Source of the DNA: JBNAVY01 sp049700195 | GTDB taxonomy: Bacteria > Bacillota > Thermoanaerobacteria > Thermoanaerobacterales > Thermoanaerobacteraceae | Length of the DNA stretch: 34,635 bases | Direction of reading: 5' to 3' | NCBI GenBank assembly: GCA_049700195.1 | Contig: JBNAVY010000023.1 | Coordinates: 1-34,635, forward strand | Shown here: one piece after another, positions 18,153 through 25,197 of the stretch | Layout of the letters: every line of letters starts with the position of its first letter | Position numbering within the stretch: position 1 is the stretch's first letter | Program-made: the position numbers and the translations under genes | Notes under the pieces: generated by a model | Seen by the model: only the letters and a program-made list of their open reading frames with translations | What the model was told of the DNA's origin: nothing | Database searches by the model: none

Positions 18153-18281
18153 TTATTTGCTTTTGCTTATGCAAAGTGTACTACAACCAGTTTGTTCGAC
18201 ACATCTGTTGTTACATTGGCTACTACATCCATAACAATAACCAGAAACTGTATTTCGCGCCGGTTTAACTATGTATTTCAA
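18153..18281 (-). CDS. Cys-rich precursor peptide 5 (TTG start)
   Basis: The 42-residue peptide has the family leader (KYIVKPARNTVSGYC) and six cysteines at residues 16, 19, 23, 27, 33 and 37. There is no ATG at the conserved position. The start is TTG at 18281, which keeps Cys at residue 16 and follows AGGGGGTGAAG. The tail is Ser/Lys-rich. An ATG-only gene finder would miss it. Confidence 0.82.
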   Translation of the reverse strand: MKYIVKPARNTVSGYCYGCSSQCNNRCVEQTGCSTLCISKSK

Positions 18282-18377
18282 TTTCTTCACCCCCTTCTAA
18301 AAAGGTTTCTTTTATTTGACAACTTTATCAAAAATGTTTGCCTAATAAATAGTACTATCTTATTGAACAATAAAATA

Positions 18378-18530
18378 TTAAAAAATTATTGCACCACAAA
18401 AAGCTGGACATTTAGAAGAACAAGGTGTATTTACTTTGCATTCGTTACATAGCGGAGTACAATTACTACAATCCGAGCAATAACAATATGATACTATTAT
18501 TTTACTTTCGGGTTTAACGATATACCTCAT
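18378..18530 (-). CDS. Cys-rich precursor peptide 4
   Basis: The 50-residue peptide begins MRYIVKPESKIIVSYC. It has nine cysteines at 16, 18, 21, 24, 28, 31, 37, 41 and 45, the most in the array. Ser replaces the usual Gly at residue 14. The hydrophobic tail (CGAIIF) sets it apart from its neighbours. AGGTGA precedes ATG 18530. The Cys-x-Cys at 16-18 groups it with peptides 2 and 3, while peptides 1, 5 and 6 have C-x2-C there, so two subfamilies exist. Confidence 0.85.
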   Translation of the reverse strand: MRYIVKPESKIIVSYCYCSDCSNCTPLCNECKVNTPCSSKCPAFCGAIIF

Positions 18531-18545
18531 TGCACTTCACCTGCC

Positions 18546-18680
18546 TTAAGCGTAATAAATTTTATCTGAACATGGTACATAACGTCCGCATTTGCTGTCG
18601 CATTTATCGCAATTGTCGCATTGATTGCAATAACAATACCCAACTTTCAAGGCATTTGATGGTCTAATAATAAACCTCAT
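18546..18680 (-). CDS. Cys-rich precursor peptide 3
   Basis: The 44-residue peptide begins MRFIIRPSNALKVGYC. It has seven cysteines at 16, 18, 21, 24, 27, 31 and 37, with Asp/Asn-rich spacers (CDNCDKCDSKC). A Tyr-rich tail ends in Tyr-Tyr-Ala. The stop lies 15 bases before the start of peptide 4. GGGGAGA precedes ATG 18680. The conserved leader and variable core are typical of a diversified RiPP substrate set acted on by one maturase. Confidence 0.85.
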   Translation of the reverse strand: MRFIIRPSNALKVGYCYCNQCDNCDKCDSKCGRYVPCSDKIYYA

Positions 18681-18746
18681 AAAAATCTCCCCTTACAATG
18701 CAACTTTAATAATTTAATGTCCGTTTTATTTCCTTTTAGATATTAA

Positions 18747-18857
18747 TTAGCCGAAAACATCGCATCTTGAACCACATCTATCTCCACATCTTATACAATT
18801 GTTGCAAAGGCAGTAACCCTTCGTGTTTATTTTTGTAGGCCTAACTATAAATTTCAT
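18747..18857 (-). CDS. Cys-rich precursor peptide 2
   Basis: The 36-residue peptide begins MKFIVRPTKINTKGYC. Six cysteines lie at 16, 18, 21, 24, 28 and 32, with Arg-rich spacers (CIRCGDRCGSRC). The start overlaps the stop of peptide 1 as ATGA (18854-18857), so its translation is probably coupled to peptide 1, although GAGGTG also lies about 8 bases upstream. The short tail is DVFG. Confidence 0.85.
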   Translation of the reverse strand: MKFIVRPTKINTKGYCLCNNCIRCGDRCGSRCDVFG

Positions 18858-19015
18858 TTATTGTTCACCTCCATATCTCCAGCATCATTCACTAAGCAAT
18901 CAACTAAACAAACTCTGCCGCAATTATTTGTACATACATTACCACATGATTTTCCAAAGCACCAAATACAATAACCCCTCGTTATTTCCTTTATTGGTTT
19001 GATAATATATTTCAT
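18854..19015 (-). CDS. Cys-rich precursor peptide 1
   Basis: The 53-residue peptide is the longest and first of the array. It begins MKYIIKPIKEITRGYC and has seven cysteines at 16, 19, 24, 28, 32, 36 and 40. Regular C-x3-C spacing follows the second Cys, and the tail is an acidic Cys-free stretch of 13 residues. AAGGAGGTGG precedes ATG 19015, the strongest ribosome binding site in the array. From recall the leader resembles the tandem clostridial Cys-rich (Clo7bot/CLI_3235-type) peptides. A profile search would be needed to confirm that. Confidence 0.85.
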   Translation of the reverse strand: MKYIIKPIKEITRGYCIWCFGKSCGNVCTNNCGRVCLVDCLVNDAGDMEVNNK

Positions 19016-19057
19016 TTTCCACCACCTCCTTAATATCCAATTTTTTAATATTTATCA

Positions 19058-19819
19058 TTAGAACTTATTCAACTTTATATCCCCTAATCCAGTTCTTACA
19101 GTTACAGTAACTTTTGCATTATTGTCTGACTCAAAATCACATTTGTGATTGTTTACAACAGCATCAATCTTACATTTTGAGTTTTTCGGTATTGATAAAT
19201 TGATGTCTCCCAAGTCACTTTTAACATATAATTCTGTAACATTTTCAATGTTGGCTAATTTAGCTTTTACATCTCCTATACCACTTTCAATTTTACTATT
19301 CAGGATTGGCTCAATCCCACTTACTTTGATTTCTCCAACGCCTGTTTTTAAATAAAAACGAGCCCTTATATCTTTTACATCTATATCTCCAACTCCAGTT
19401 TCACAAGTAACATTTTTTATCTCTTTAGGTATTTCAATACGATAATCAATAGAAATATCTCCTTTATAATTATCACTTTTCCACTTCCAAAATTCTTTGT
19501 CATCTATTTTTGCATTAATTGAAAGAGTACTGTTCTCTACTGAAAACGAAAAGGATATCCTATTACACACATCTTGAGCATAACTTTTATCCTGACCACT
19601 GACTTTTTTTGTAATATATACCTTTACTTCCGAATCATTTGATGGAATACATATGATTTCGCCTACACCATTGTATATTTTTATCTTTTCAATCCCGGAA
19701 AGTTGTTTTGAAATTTGTTTTGTTTCTTTCACCTGATAACTCATCCAATTTCCTCCATTACACGCAGTAAAGATTATTAAAATTAATATAAATAGTAAAA
19801 CTACCGGAAAGAATCTCAT
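19058..19819 (-). CDS. DUF4097-type lipoprotein heading RiPP locus 2
   Basis: The 253-residue protein starts MRFFPVVLLF at ATG 19819, preceded by GAGAGGAG. The frame is open to 19861, but the extra codons have no ribosome binding site. A lipoprotein signal peptide ends at IIFTAC (Cys near residue 20). The rest is built of repeated beta-strand units with the motif TGVGDIDV, TGVGEIKV, SGIGDVKA and SDLGDINL, typical of the DUF4097 putative adhesin beta-helix. It lies 42 bases upstream of the first Cys-rich peptide on the same strand, so it is probably in the same operon. It may be a surface immunity or receptor protein for the peptides, which is inferred from place only. Confidence 0.8.
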   Translation of the reverse strand: MRFFPVVLLFILILIIFTACNGGNWMSYQVKETKQISKQLSGIEKIKIYNGVGEIICIPSNDSEVKVYITKKVSGQDKSYAQDVCNRISFSFSVENSTLSINAKIDDKEFWKWKSDNYKGDISIDYRIEIPKEIKNVTCETGVGDIDVKDIRARFYLKTGVGEIKVSGIEPILNSKIESGIGDVKAKLANIENVTELYVKSDLGDINLSIPKNSKCKIDAVVNNHKCDFESDNNAKVTVTVRTGLGDIKLNKF

Positions 19820-20180
19820 TTTACATTCTCCTCTCAGTTTAATAACATATAATATCTTCATTTAATATCTTCATTTCTATCAATTGGATAAAGAAGAAGC
19901 TTTAATGTTTAAACATAACTATTTTTTCACTTTTTAAAATCTTTCTGATTTATATTCATTCAATACAATCAATACAATTAGAATCTGCCCTAAAATTTTC
20001 CATGCGTCATTGAAACTATAACACACATCACAATTAATTCCTTTATGGGTACAATTTTATTTTTTATATACTTGCATTCTATTCCAGTATACTATCCCCT
20101 AACTCAACTAATTTTTTATTCATTTTTATTTTACGATCCATTTTTTCCAATGTCTACTATATCTTTGTATAGTTTTGGCG
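19820..20180. other. Intergenic region upstream of RiPP locus 2
   Basis: This stretch of about 360 bases holds no gene I can support and probably carries the promoter of the locus 2 operon. A 20-codon frame near 20070-20135 is not conserved in the corresponding place of locus 1. The bases near 20140-20180 match 8868-8900, so the luxR downstream region is part of the duplication. Confidence 0.5.
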
Positions 20181-20211
20181 AAAAAATAAAAAAACTATAC
20201 AAAAGTATAGT
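20181..20211 (-). terminator. Terminator of luxR
   Basis: On the minus strand ACTATAC-TTTT-GTATAGT (20194-20211) is followed by TTTTTTTATTTTTT. It lies 7 bases past the luxR stop. The same element follows the truncated copy at 8903-8935. Confidence 0.85.
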
Positions 20212-20217
20212 CCAAAT

Positions 20218-20994
20218 TTAATCTATTAAATTAAGCTTAATAGCTTTTGCAATCGCCTGTTGAAAGTTTTTTACTCGCAATTTTTTAATAATTTCTTTTT
20301 TATGATACTTTACCGTAGATGGTTTTAGTCCGAGTTCCATCGATATGGCTAATTCTGTGTATCCTTTTGCACACTTTTTTATTATTTCAATCTGTTTATC
20401 TGTCAATTTTTCAAGTTCTTCTTGTGCTTCTAAATCCATTTCTCTTTTATATTCGTTGACAATTTTATATGCTAATAAATCTATAAATCCTATCATTTCA
20501 TCTGCCATATTATGTTTTATTGTTGATATATCTAAATAGCCTACTATATCATTATCAATATAAAGAGGTGTGGCTATACAGTACCATTGTTTGAAAATAT
20601 CACAATAATGCTCTTCCGGCTTTAAGTAAATTGGTTGCTTTAATTTCATAGCCAATGAAATGGCATTTGTCCCACAGCTTTCCTCCTTAAAAGAGGTTCC
20701 TCTCCTAATGCCTAAGTCAGTAATATCCTTGTATATTTTTTTGTTGTATAAAACATCTAAAAGAAATCCTTCACTATCTATCACCAAGAAAATATATCTA
20801 TTTTTCAATTGTGCACGTACCTTATTAACACATTTTCTAAAAACTTTTATGAGTTTTTTATTCTCTTGTAATTTCCTTTTCATTTCCTCTTCTTCTAAAG
20901 ATATTAATGGAGCATCTAACGATTTTGTAAGCCCTATTTCCAAGCACTTTTTATAAGAAAAAAGTATTTCATTAGACTTTGTATCTTCTACCAA
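20218..20994 (-). CDS. GAF-LuxR transcriptional regulator
   Basis: The 258-residue protein has a GAF-like sensor domain (about residues 50-175). Its motifs SCGTNAISLAM, EEHYCDIFKQWYCIATPLY and DIVGYLDIS resemble the GAF domains of AcoR-type activators. A LuxR/GerE helix-turn-helix (residues 195-255) contains LTDKQIEIIKKCAKGYTELA and STVKYHKKEIIKKL. The start is TTG 20994 behind AGGTGAG. It has its own terminator and lies upstream of RiPP locus 2 on the same strand. A truncated copy sits upstream of RiPP locus 1 in the same relation, so it is a good candidate regulator of both loci. Cys residues in the GAF domain may sense redox state or metal, but that is speculation. Confidence 0.85.
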   Translation of the reverse strand: MVEDTKSNEILFSYKKCLEIGLTKSLDAPLISLEEEEMKRKLQENKKLIKVFRKCVNKVRAQLKNRYIFLVIDSEGFLLDVLYNKKIYKDITDLGIRRGTSFKEESCGTNAISLAMKLKQPIYLKPEEHYCDIFKQWYCIATPLYIDNDIVGYLDISTIKHNMADEMIGFIDLLAYKIVNEYKREMDLEAQEELEKLTDKQIEIIKKCAKGYTELAISMELGLKPSTVKYHKKEIIKKLRVKNFQQAIAKAIKLNLID

Positions 20995-21002
20995 GATCTC
21001 AC

Positions 21003-21080
21003 CTCACTTTAACTCATCCTTTCAAATATATAGTTTGCAAAAAGTAAAAACATGCTGATTCTAAAACCATTATAAAGAAT
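21003..21080 (-). pseudogene. Remnant of the 3' end of an ABC permease gene
   Basis: About 75 bases (TCACTTTAACTC... AGTTTGCAAAAAGTAAAAAC) match the extreme 3' end of the 536-residue permease gene at 2219-2295, but the frame does not continue. It is a scar of a duplicated ABC locus, now lying directly beside luxR. Confidence 0.7.
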
Positions 21081-21095
21081 CTGTTCAAAGACATT

Positions 21096-21806
21096 TTATT
21101 TGTTATTTTCAACCTTTTTAAGCTTATACACAAGTTTTCCATTGTCATATTGATACATAAGCCTATTTTCGTCATCTGAATACCATATATACTGCTTAGC
21201 TGCTCCTGCCTTTAATTCAACTTTAAAGCATTCTGCTTCTCCATACGGAACTGTCACTTTCTCTTTAGACACAACTTTATTTGTAATAGGTATTACCTGA
21301 GCAGTTGAAGCTATTGCATCATATATTGTAAACTCTGCGCCCACTTTAAATGGATATGCTCTCATAATCATAAGAAGGGAGTCATTATCATAATAATATT
21401 TAGGAAGTTTAACAGTTAGATTCTGCTCCCCTTTGGAAGTTTCAGCCTTAATATTCCACTTATCCTTGTAGGTAGTCTCTATCTTTATATCCCCCTGTGC
21501 TGACATCACATTGTAGTAAGAACTTACAGGCATTAGAGTATCAGATTTAACTGTAGTACCAGTATTCAGTTGTGTTGAATCAATCTTTGTGATAGACGAC
21601 ATCTCATAAGTATTTGTGCTTTGAGACTTTTCAATTGTAAATTCTGCTGTGCCAATTAATTTGTCATTTTCAAAAATATCATAAGTAAGCCTGTGATAAT
21701 CTCCCCATGGAATCCTGTCAATCTCCATTTGCTTTGCATTCTGTGAACACCCTGCAAGAATAAACAATGTAAAAATTATAACCGGTATTAAAAATTTTTT
21801 TAACAT
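21096..21806 (-). CDS. DUF3108-like lipoprotein
   Basis: The 236-residue protein has a lipoprotein signal (LFILAGC, Cys near residue 20). The body is beta-rich (DYHRLTYDIFENDKLIGTAEFTIE, then a C-terminal AKQYIWYSDDENRLMYQYDNGKLVYKL), as in DUF3108-type outer-surface proteins. ATG 21806 follows AAAGGAGAG and is two bases past the stop of the membrane protease gene upstream, so the two form an operon. The function is unknown. The pairing with a protease-like membrane protein suggests a surface-stress or maturation role. Confidence 0.75.
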   Translation of the reverse strand: MLKKFLIPVIIFTLFILAGCSQNAKQMEIDRIPWGDYHRLTYDIFENDKLIGTAEFTIEKSQSTNTYEMSSITKIDSTQLNTGTTVKSDTLMPVSSYYNVMSAQGDIKIETTYKDKWNIKAETSKGEQNLTVKLPKYYYDNDSLLMIMRAYPFKVGAEFTIYDAIASTAQVIPITNKVVSKEKVTVPYGEAECFKVELKAGAAKQYIWYSDDENRLMYQYDNGKLVYKLKKVENNK

Positions 21807-21808
21807 AC

Positions 21809-22561
21809 TTAGACTCTCCTTTCCCTTTTAATAGCATTTTTATAAAGCAAATAAAGCAAAACATAGCCTAATAAAATACTCAAAACTAAAAACGACATTG
21901 AATTAAAAAGCGAATAAAATTGTAGATAATATTGGCATAAAATAACAAAACCATCAATAAACATATGATAAAACATTGCAATAATAAAATATATTAAAAG
22001 ACTAATGAATTTCTTATTGAAAACATAACTGCTAAAGCCTATTCCTATTATCCCTCCCATAATTCCATGTGCTAAAATAGCAAAAAACCTTTCTAAAACA
22101 TAACCAAAGCCTAAAGTTAAACCTACAGGAAACTGCATTCCAAAAATTCGACCATATTGAGGGTTATAAAACAAAAACATCAAAGACATCGCTTCGCCTA
22201 TACCATAAGCAAGCCCTGTATATGTAAAAATCGCTGTAGAATATTTTAAATCTTTAAATTGTACCATCATATTCTTATCAAGAAAGTATACTAAAACCAA
22301 TACAGCTAATAATTTGGCTAATTCTTCCCAAAAAGCATTATCCGCCTGCACAACTGTAAGCACATACCACAATGAAGTGTTTAAACTTAAAAGATAAACT
22401 TCCCAGTGTTTTCTCAATAAAAATATTATTTGAAATAAAAATCCTGAAATGAACAAATACACCCACATTTTGTTTTTTACATGTATATCACCTTTTCTCA
22501 GTGCTATAAACAAGAACGAAAATATTATAATTATATCAACAAGTACCATTACAAAAAACAT
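21809..22561 (-). CDS. YhfC/PrsW-like intramembrane metalloprotease
   Basis: The 250-residue protein has about seven membrane segments. Conserved polar residues of the YhfC/CAAX-protease-like group are visible in order: FWEELAKL (EE-x-x-K, near residue 78), GLAYGIGEA, VLERFFAILAHG (ER and His) and FYHMFIDG (His, Asp). These are the expected zinc or catalytic positions of a membrane-embedded protease. The ribosome binding site GGGGGT lies before ATG 22561. Upstream is the repeat shared with 4611-4680. It may process a membrane peptide or the adjacent lipoprotein. The substrate is unknown. Confidence 0.78.
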   Translation of the reverse strand: MFFVMVLVDIIIIFSFLFIALRKGDIHVKNKMWVYLFISGFLFQIIFLLRKHWEVYLLSLNTSLWYVLTVVQADNAFWEELAKLLAVLVLVYFLDKNMMVQFKDLKYSTAIFTYTGLAYGIGEAMSLMFLFYNPQYGRIFGMQFPVGLTLGFGYVLERFFAILAHGIMGGIIGIGFSSYVFNKKFISLLIYFIIAMFYHMFIDGFVILCQYYLQFYSLFNSMSFLVLSILLGYVLLYLLYKNAIKRERRV

Positions 22562-22655
22562 TTAAAGTACCCCCTATCTCATCGTTTTCATTTTCTGCAA
22601 CCATAATTTTATACTCTGTGTGAGACAATAAAGTTATTAGACAAGAAATTTTTTA

Positions 22656-22724
22656 CACAATACTATAAATTCTACAAAATTCCTTAAAATCCTTCTTTTG
22701 TTTCCAAACCATATCAAAATTTAA
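22656..22724. repeat. Upstream repeat, copy 2
   Basis: This is the second copy of the roughly 70-base segment at 4611-4680. Here it precedes the operon that starts at 22561. Confidence 0.75.
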
Positions 22725-22792
22725 CTTAAGTTTAACATATCTCTATCAAATTACCTTCTTACAGTTCTAGCTATTTATAATCAGAAAAGGTA

Positions 22793-23115
22793 TTATTTTT
22801 GTATAAAAACATACAATAGAAAAATGTCAAAAAGTAAAAGTATAGCCCCTGCTGCAATATCATATGTCCCATGAAAAATTTTCTTTTTTCCTTTTGCTTG
22901 GGGATATTTTATTGCAATATAAGAAAACAACTGCAATATAGGTATAAAAAATATAAATTCCAACTTAGATGCAGTATAATTTATATTCCCAAAAGCATCC
23001 CTTTGAAGTGTATACTTTCAGGTAGATACTTATATGCAAAAATATTTATAATAAAGGTTATAACTGGAAATATACAACCGCATTTATAAAAATATTTTAT
23101 TATTCTTCTTGACAT
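22793..23115 (-). pseudogene. DUF1648-like membrane protein, frameshifted
   Basis: From ATG 23115 the frame encodes one membrane segment and the motif LPESIHFKG, then shifts. Adding one G to the GGG run (CCC at 22999-23001 on the plus strand) restores a protein of about 107 residues: DAFGNINYTASKLEFIFFIP, a second membrane segment, a KK-rich loop and a third segment ending VFIQK. LP-x2-I-x-x-HF-x-x-G is the hallmark of the DUF1648/SdpI group, whose members include immunity proteins. A related intact gene lies just upstream (23198-23506). Confidence 0.7.
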
Positions 23116-23197
23116 CTTAATATCATCCACCTTTACTTATTTTTACTATAAAATGTTTTCAAAGAGTTAAAATTACAATTACCCTTTCAAAACGCTT

Positions 23198-23506
23198 TTA
23201 AATTTTTATAAGAATTATTACATCTACAATTAGCATAAGCAGATTAACAAAAATAGCGTATAAATATGTATAAAGTGTCTCCCCTATGCTTTTTTCTCTA
23301 AGTCTCACATATCCATAAAATAACAATTGTATTAAAGGAAGTATAAAAACAAATGTCATTTTAGAGACAGTATTTGAAATACTACCATCAAAGTGCCACT
23401 GAATAGCAACATTCTCAGGCAATGCCTTATAAAAAATGATGTTTATGATAAATGTTAAAACAGCAAATAACCAGTTATTTTTGCCTAAAAAATTTATTGC
23501 TCGCAT
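23198..23506 (-). CDS. DUF1648-like membrane protein
   Basis: The 102-residue protein has three membrane segments and the DUF1648 pattern ALPENVAIQWHFDGSISNTVSK near residues 28-50. It is a paralogue of the frameshifted gene that follows it. The family includes the N-terminal part of SdpI-type toxin-immunity proteins, but a function cannot be assigned from this domain alone. ATG 23506 follows AAGGGAGA. A 26-codon hydrophobic frame (23543-23623, ending YEKKKAK) lies just upstream without a clear start. I do not call it as a gene. Confidence 0.7.
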   Translation of the reverse strand: MRAINFLGKNNWLFAVLTFIINIIFYKALPENVAIQWHFDGSISNTVSKMTFVFILPLIQLLFYGYVRLREKSIGETLYTYLYAIFVNLLMLIVDVIILIKI

Positions 23507-23679
23507 AAAATTTTTCTCCCTTCTTATACTGCATTTTTCTCTTCATTTAGCTTTTTTCTTTTCATACATCAAGTCAAATACAAGAGCTAAAAATATCAAC
23601 CAAAGATTCGTTATAATTATAACACTCGCTTCCTATAAAATCCATTATCATTTCATATAGTATTTTAAACTATAATGCC

Positions 23680-23708
23680 TTGTAACTCATCTTTTAATAG
23701 TTTATAAT
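23680..23708 (+). promoter_or_regulatory. SigA-type promoter of the pfkB gene
   Basis: TTGTAA (23680-23685) and TATAAT (23703-23708) are separated by 17 bases. The ATG at 23707 overlaps the -10 box and so cannot be the start. This supports the TTG at 23740, which follows AAGGAGG. Confidence 0.8.
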
Positions 23709-23739
23709 GGAAAAAAGAGTATATAAGGAGGAGATAATT

Positions 23740-24657
23740 TTGATTTTTACACTGACGCTAAACCCATGTTTAGATAGATACTTATATGCCGATGAGCTTA
23801 TACCTGAAGATACAATAAGAGTATATAGAATTGAAGATTATGCAGCAGGAAAAGGAATCAATGTCTCAAGGGTTATAAAAGAAATTGGCGGTAACTCTAT
23901 TGCTATATGCCCTCTAGGAGGCAATAATGGAAATCAAATACAATTCCTTCTGGAAAAAGAAAGGGTCCTTTATTCAGCAATAAGAATAGAGAAAGAAACG
24001 CGCATGAATATTATAATACAAACTTTAAAAGGCCAGTATAGAATGAGCCTACCCGGTGCTCCCCTTACAAGCTTAGAATACGACCTTATCATAGACATGA
24101 TAAAAGCAATAACAAGAAGAGGAGATACTCTTATAGCTTCCGGAAGTTTGCCTGAAGGTTTAGTATCATCAGTTTATTTTGATATTGTAAAACTATGTAA
24201 TGATATAGGCCTTAGGGTATATGTTGATACTGATGGGGATAATCTTAAAGAAGCTGTAAAAGCGCATCCTTTTGGCATAAAGCCCAATCTGTTTGAGCTG
24301 TCAAGATTATTAGGAAGAGATTTAAAAAAGGAGGAAGTACCTTCTGCGGCAAAAGAAATAAGTAAAAAATACGGCATAAATGATGTGCTCGTAACCCTTG
24401 GAAAAGATGGTGCTATTGCTTATGTAGATAAAGAAACATACAAAATAGACACAATAGAAGTAAAAGTAAAAAGCGCCGTAGGAGCCGGAGACTCTTTTCT
24501 TGCAGGCTTTGTTTATAAAAGAGATGAGTCAGTAGAAGAGGCATTAAAGTGGGCAGTAGCCAGCAGTTCTGCTTCAGTTATGAATGAAGGAACAACTCTT
24601 TGTAAAATAAAGGATGTGATAAATCTTCTTGATAAAGCTACTGTAAAAAGGATATAA
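23740..24657 (+). CDS. PfkB-family sugar kinase (1-phosphofructokinase/tagatose-6-phosphate kinase type)
   Basis: The 305-residue ATP-dependent kinase phosphorylates a sugar phosphate in the cytoplasm, most likely fructose-1-phosphate or tagatose-6-phosphate. It starts IFTLTLNPCLDRYLY, as FruK/LacC proteins do. It has the substrate motif AAGKGINVSRVIKEIGG (near residue 30), the SGSLPEG segment, KPNLFELSRLLG, and the C-terminal signature VKSAVGAGDSFLAGF with the catalytic Asp (near residue 248). The length is normal. The TTG start is fixed by the promoter and AAGGAGG. It has no partner PTS or regulator gene nearby and is the only plus-strand metabolic gene among minus-strand neighbours. The substrate cannot be decided from sequence. 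Confidence 0.87.
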   Translation: MIFTLTLNPCLDRYLYADELIPEDTIRVYRIEDYAAGKGINVSRVIKEIGGNSIAICPLGGNNGNQIQFLLEKERVLYSAIRIEKETRMNIIIQTLKGQYRMSLPGAPLTSLEYDLIIDMIKAITRRGDTLIASGSLPEGLVSSVYFDIVKLCNDIGLRVYVDTDGDNLKEAVKAHPFGIKPNLFELSRLLGRDLKKEEVPSAAKEISKKYGINDVLVTLGKDGAIAYVDKETYKIDTIEVKVKSAVGAGDSFLAGFVYKRDESVEEALKWAVASSSASVMNEGTTLCKIKDVINLLDKATVKRI

Positions 24658-24661
24658 ATTA

Positions 24662-24742
24662 AATGGGCGTAAGCCTGGCATTAAATAAAAAATGGCACCA
24701 AATATATAAACGCCACAAAGGCTTTTAAGGGCTACGCCCATT
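24662..24742 (+). repeat. Long imperfect inverted repeat after the sugar kinase gene
   Basis: AATGGGCGTA (24662-24671) pairs with TACGCCCATT (24733-24742), and GCC/GGC extends the stem past one bulge. The 50-base loop has further partial pairs (GGCAT, GCCAC, AAAGGCTT). It lies 5 bases past the stop but lacks a T tail. It could be a terminator of an unusual kind, a small mobile relic or a structured RNA. Confidence 0.5.
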
Positions 24743-24803
24743 CATATTACATTATCTTGTCATCTAAGATTTTTTAGACATGCACACTGCCTCCTATATA
24801 TTT

Positions 24804-25165
24804 TTAACCCAATTTTAATAGTGAAATCTTAAATGTCAGTACGAAAAAAAGGAAAGATAGTACTAATATTAAATCAGAAATAAATCCGTCAACGGAAGCG
24901 TTAATAAACCGCAAATTTTCACTGGCGTATTTCCTAAGAGGATAATACACAACACCTGCAAAAACAGGAAAAGATAAAATCGCAAGCAGTATTCCATACA
25001 CAAAATTATATTCCACCTTCAATGTATTAAACCCTACTGCCAAAAGACACACTAACCCTCCCTCGGCGATGAGAAAATAGATCGTTTTTAACGTTCTTTT
25101 TATGTCTCTCTTATTTTCACTTTCTATACTTCCTTCTCTTTCTTGTTAACATTTAAATTTCCCAT
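24804..25165 (-). pseudogene. Small membrane protein, frameshifted near the start
   Basis: From ATG 25165 (after AAGGGG) the frame gives MGNLNVNKKEKEV and a stop. A frame change near 25126-25145 continues into ESENKRDIKRTLKTIYFL and an open frame with three membrane segments, ending KISLLKLG at 24804, about 119 residues in all. The part from 25052 down could also be made alone. A decayed copy with an internal deletion lies at 5102-5217. Just downstream, 24768-24783 carries the ribosome binding site and first codons (MSKK) of a lost neighbour whose fuller copy is at 4899-5101. The function is unknown. Confidence 0.55.
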
Positions 25166-25197
25166 GATATACCCCTTCCTTTTATACTAAACTTTTC

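Noticed and set aside
20075..20140. 20-codon frame starting MDRKIKMNKK, considered as a further small precursor
   Set aside because: It has no cysteines, and the matching place in locus 1 (8840-8875) encodes something different, so it is not conserved.
23543..23623. 26-codon hydrophobic minus-strand frame ending YEKKKAK
   Set aside because: The coding character is plausible, but no start codon with a ribosome binding site was found.
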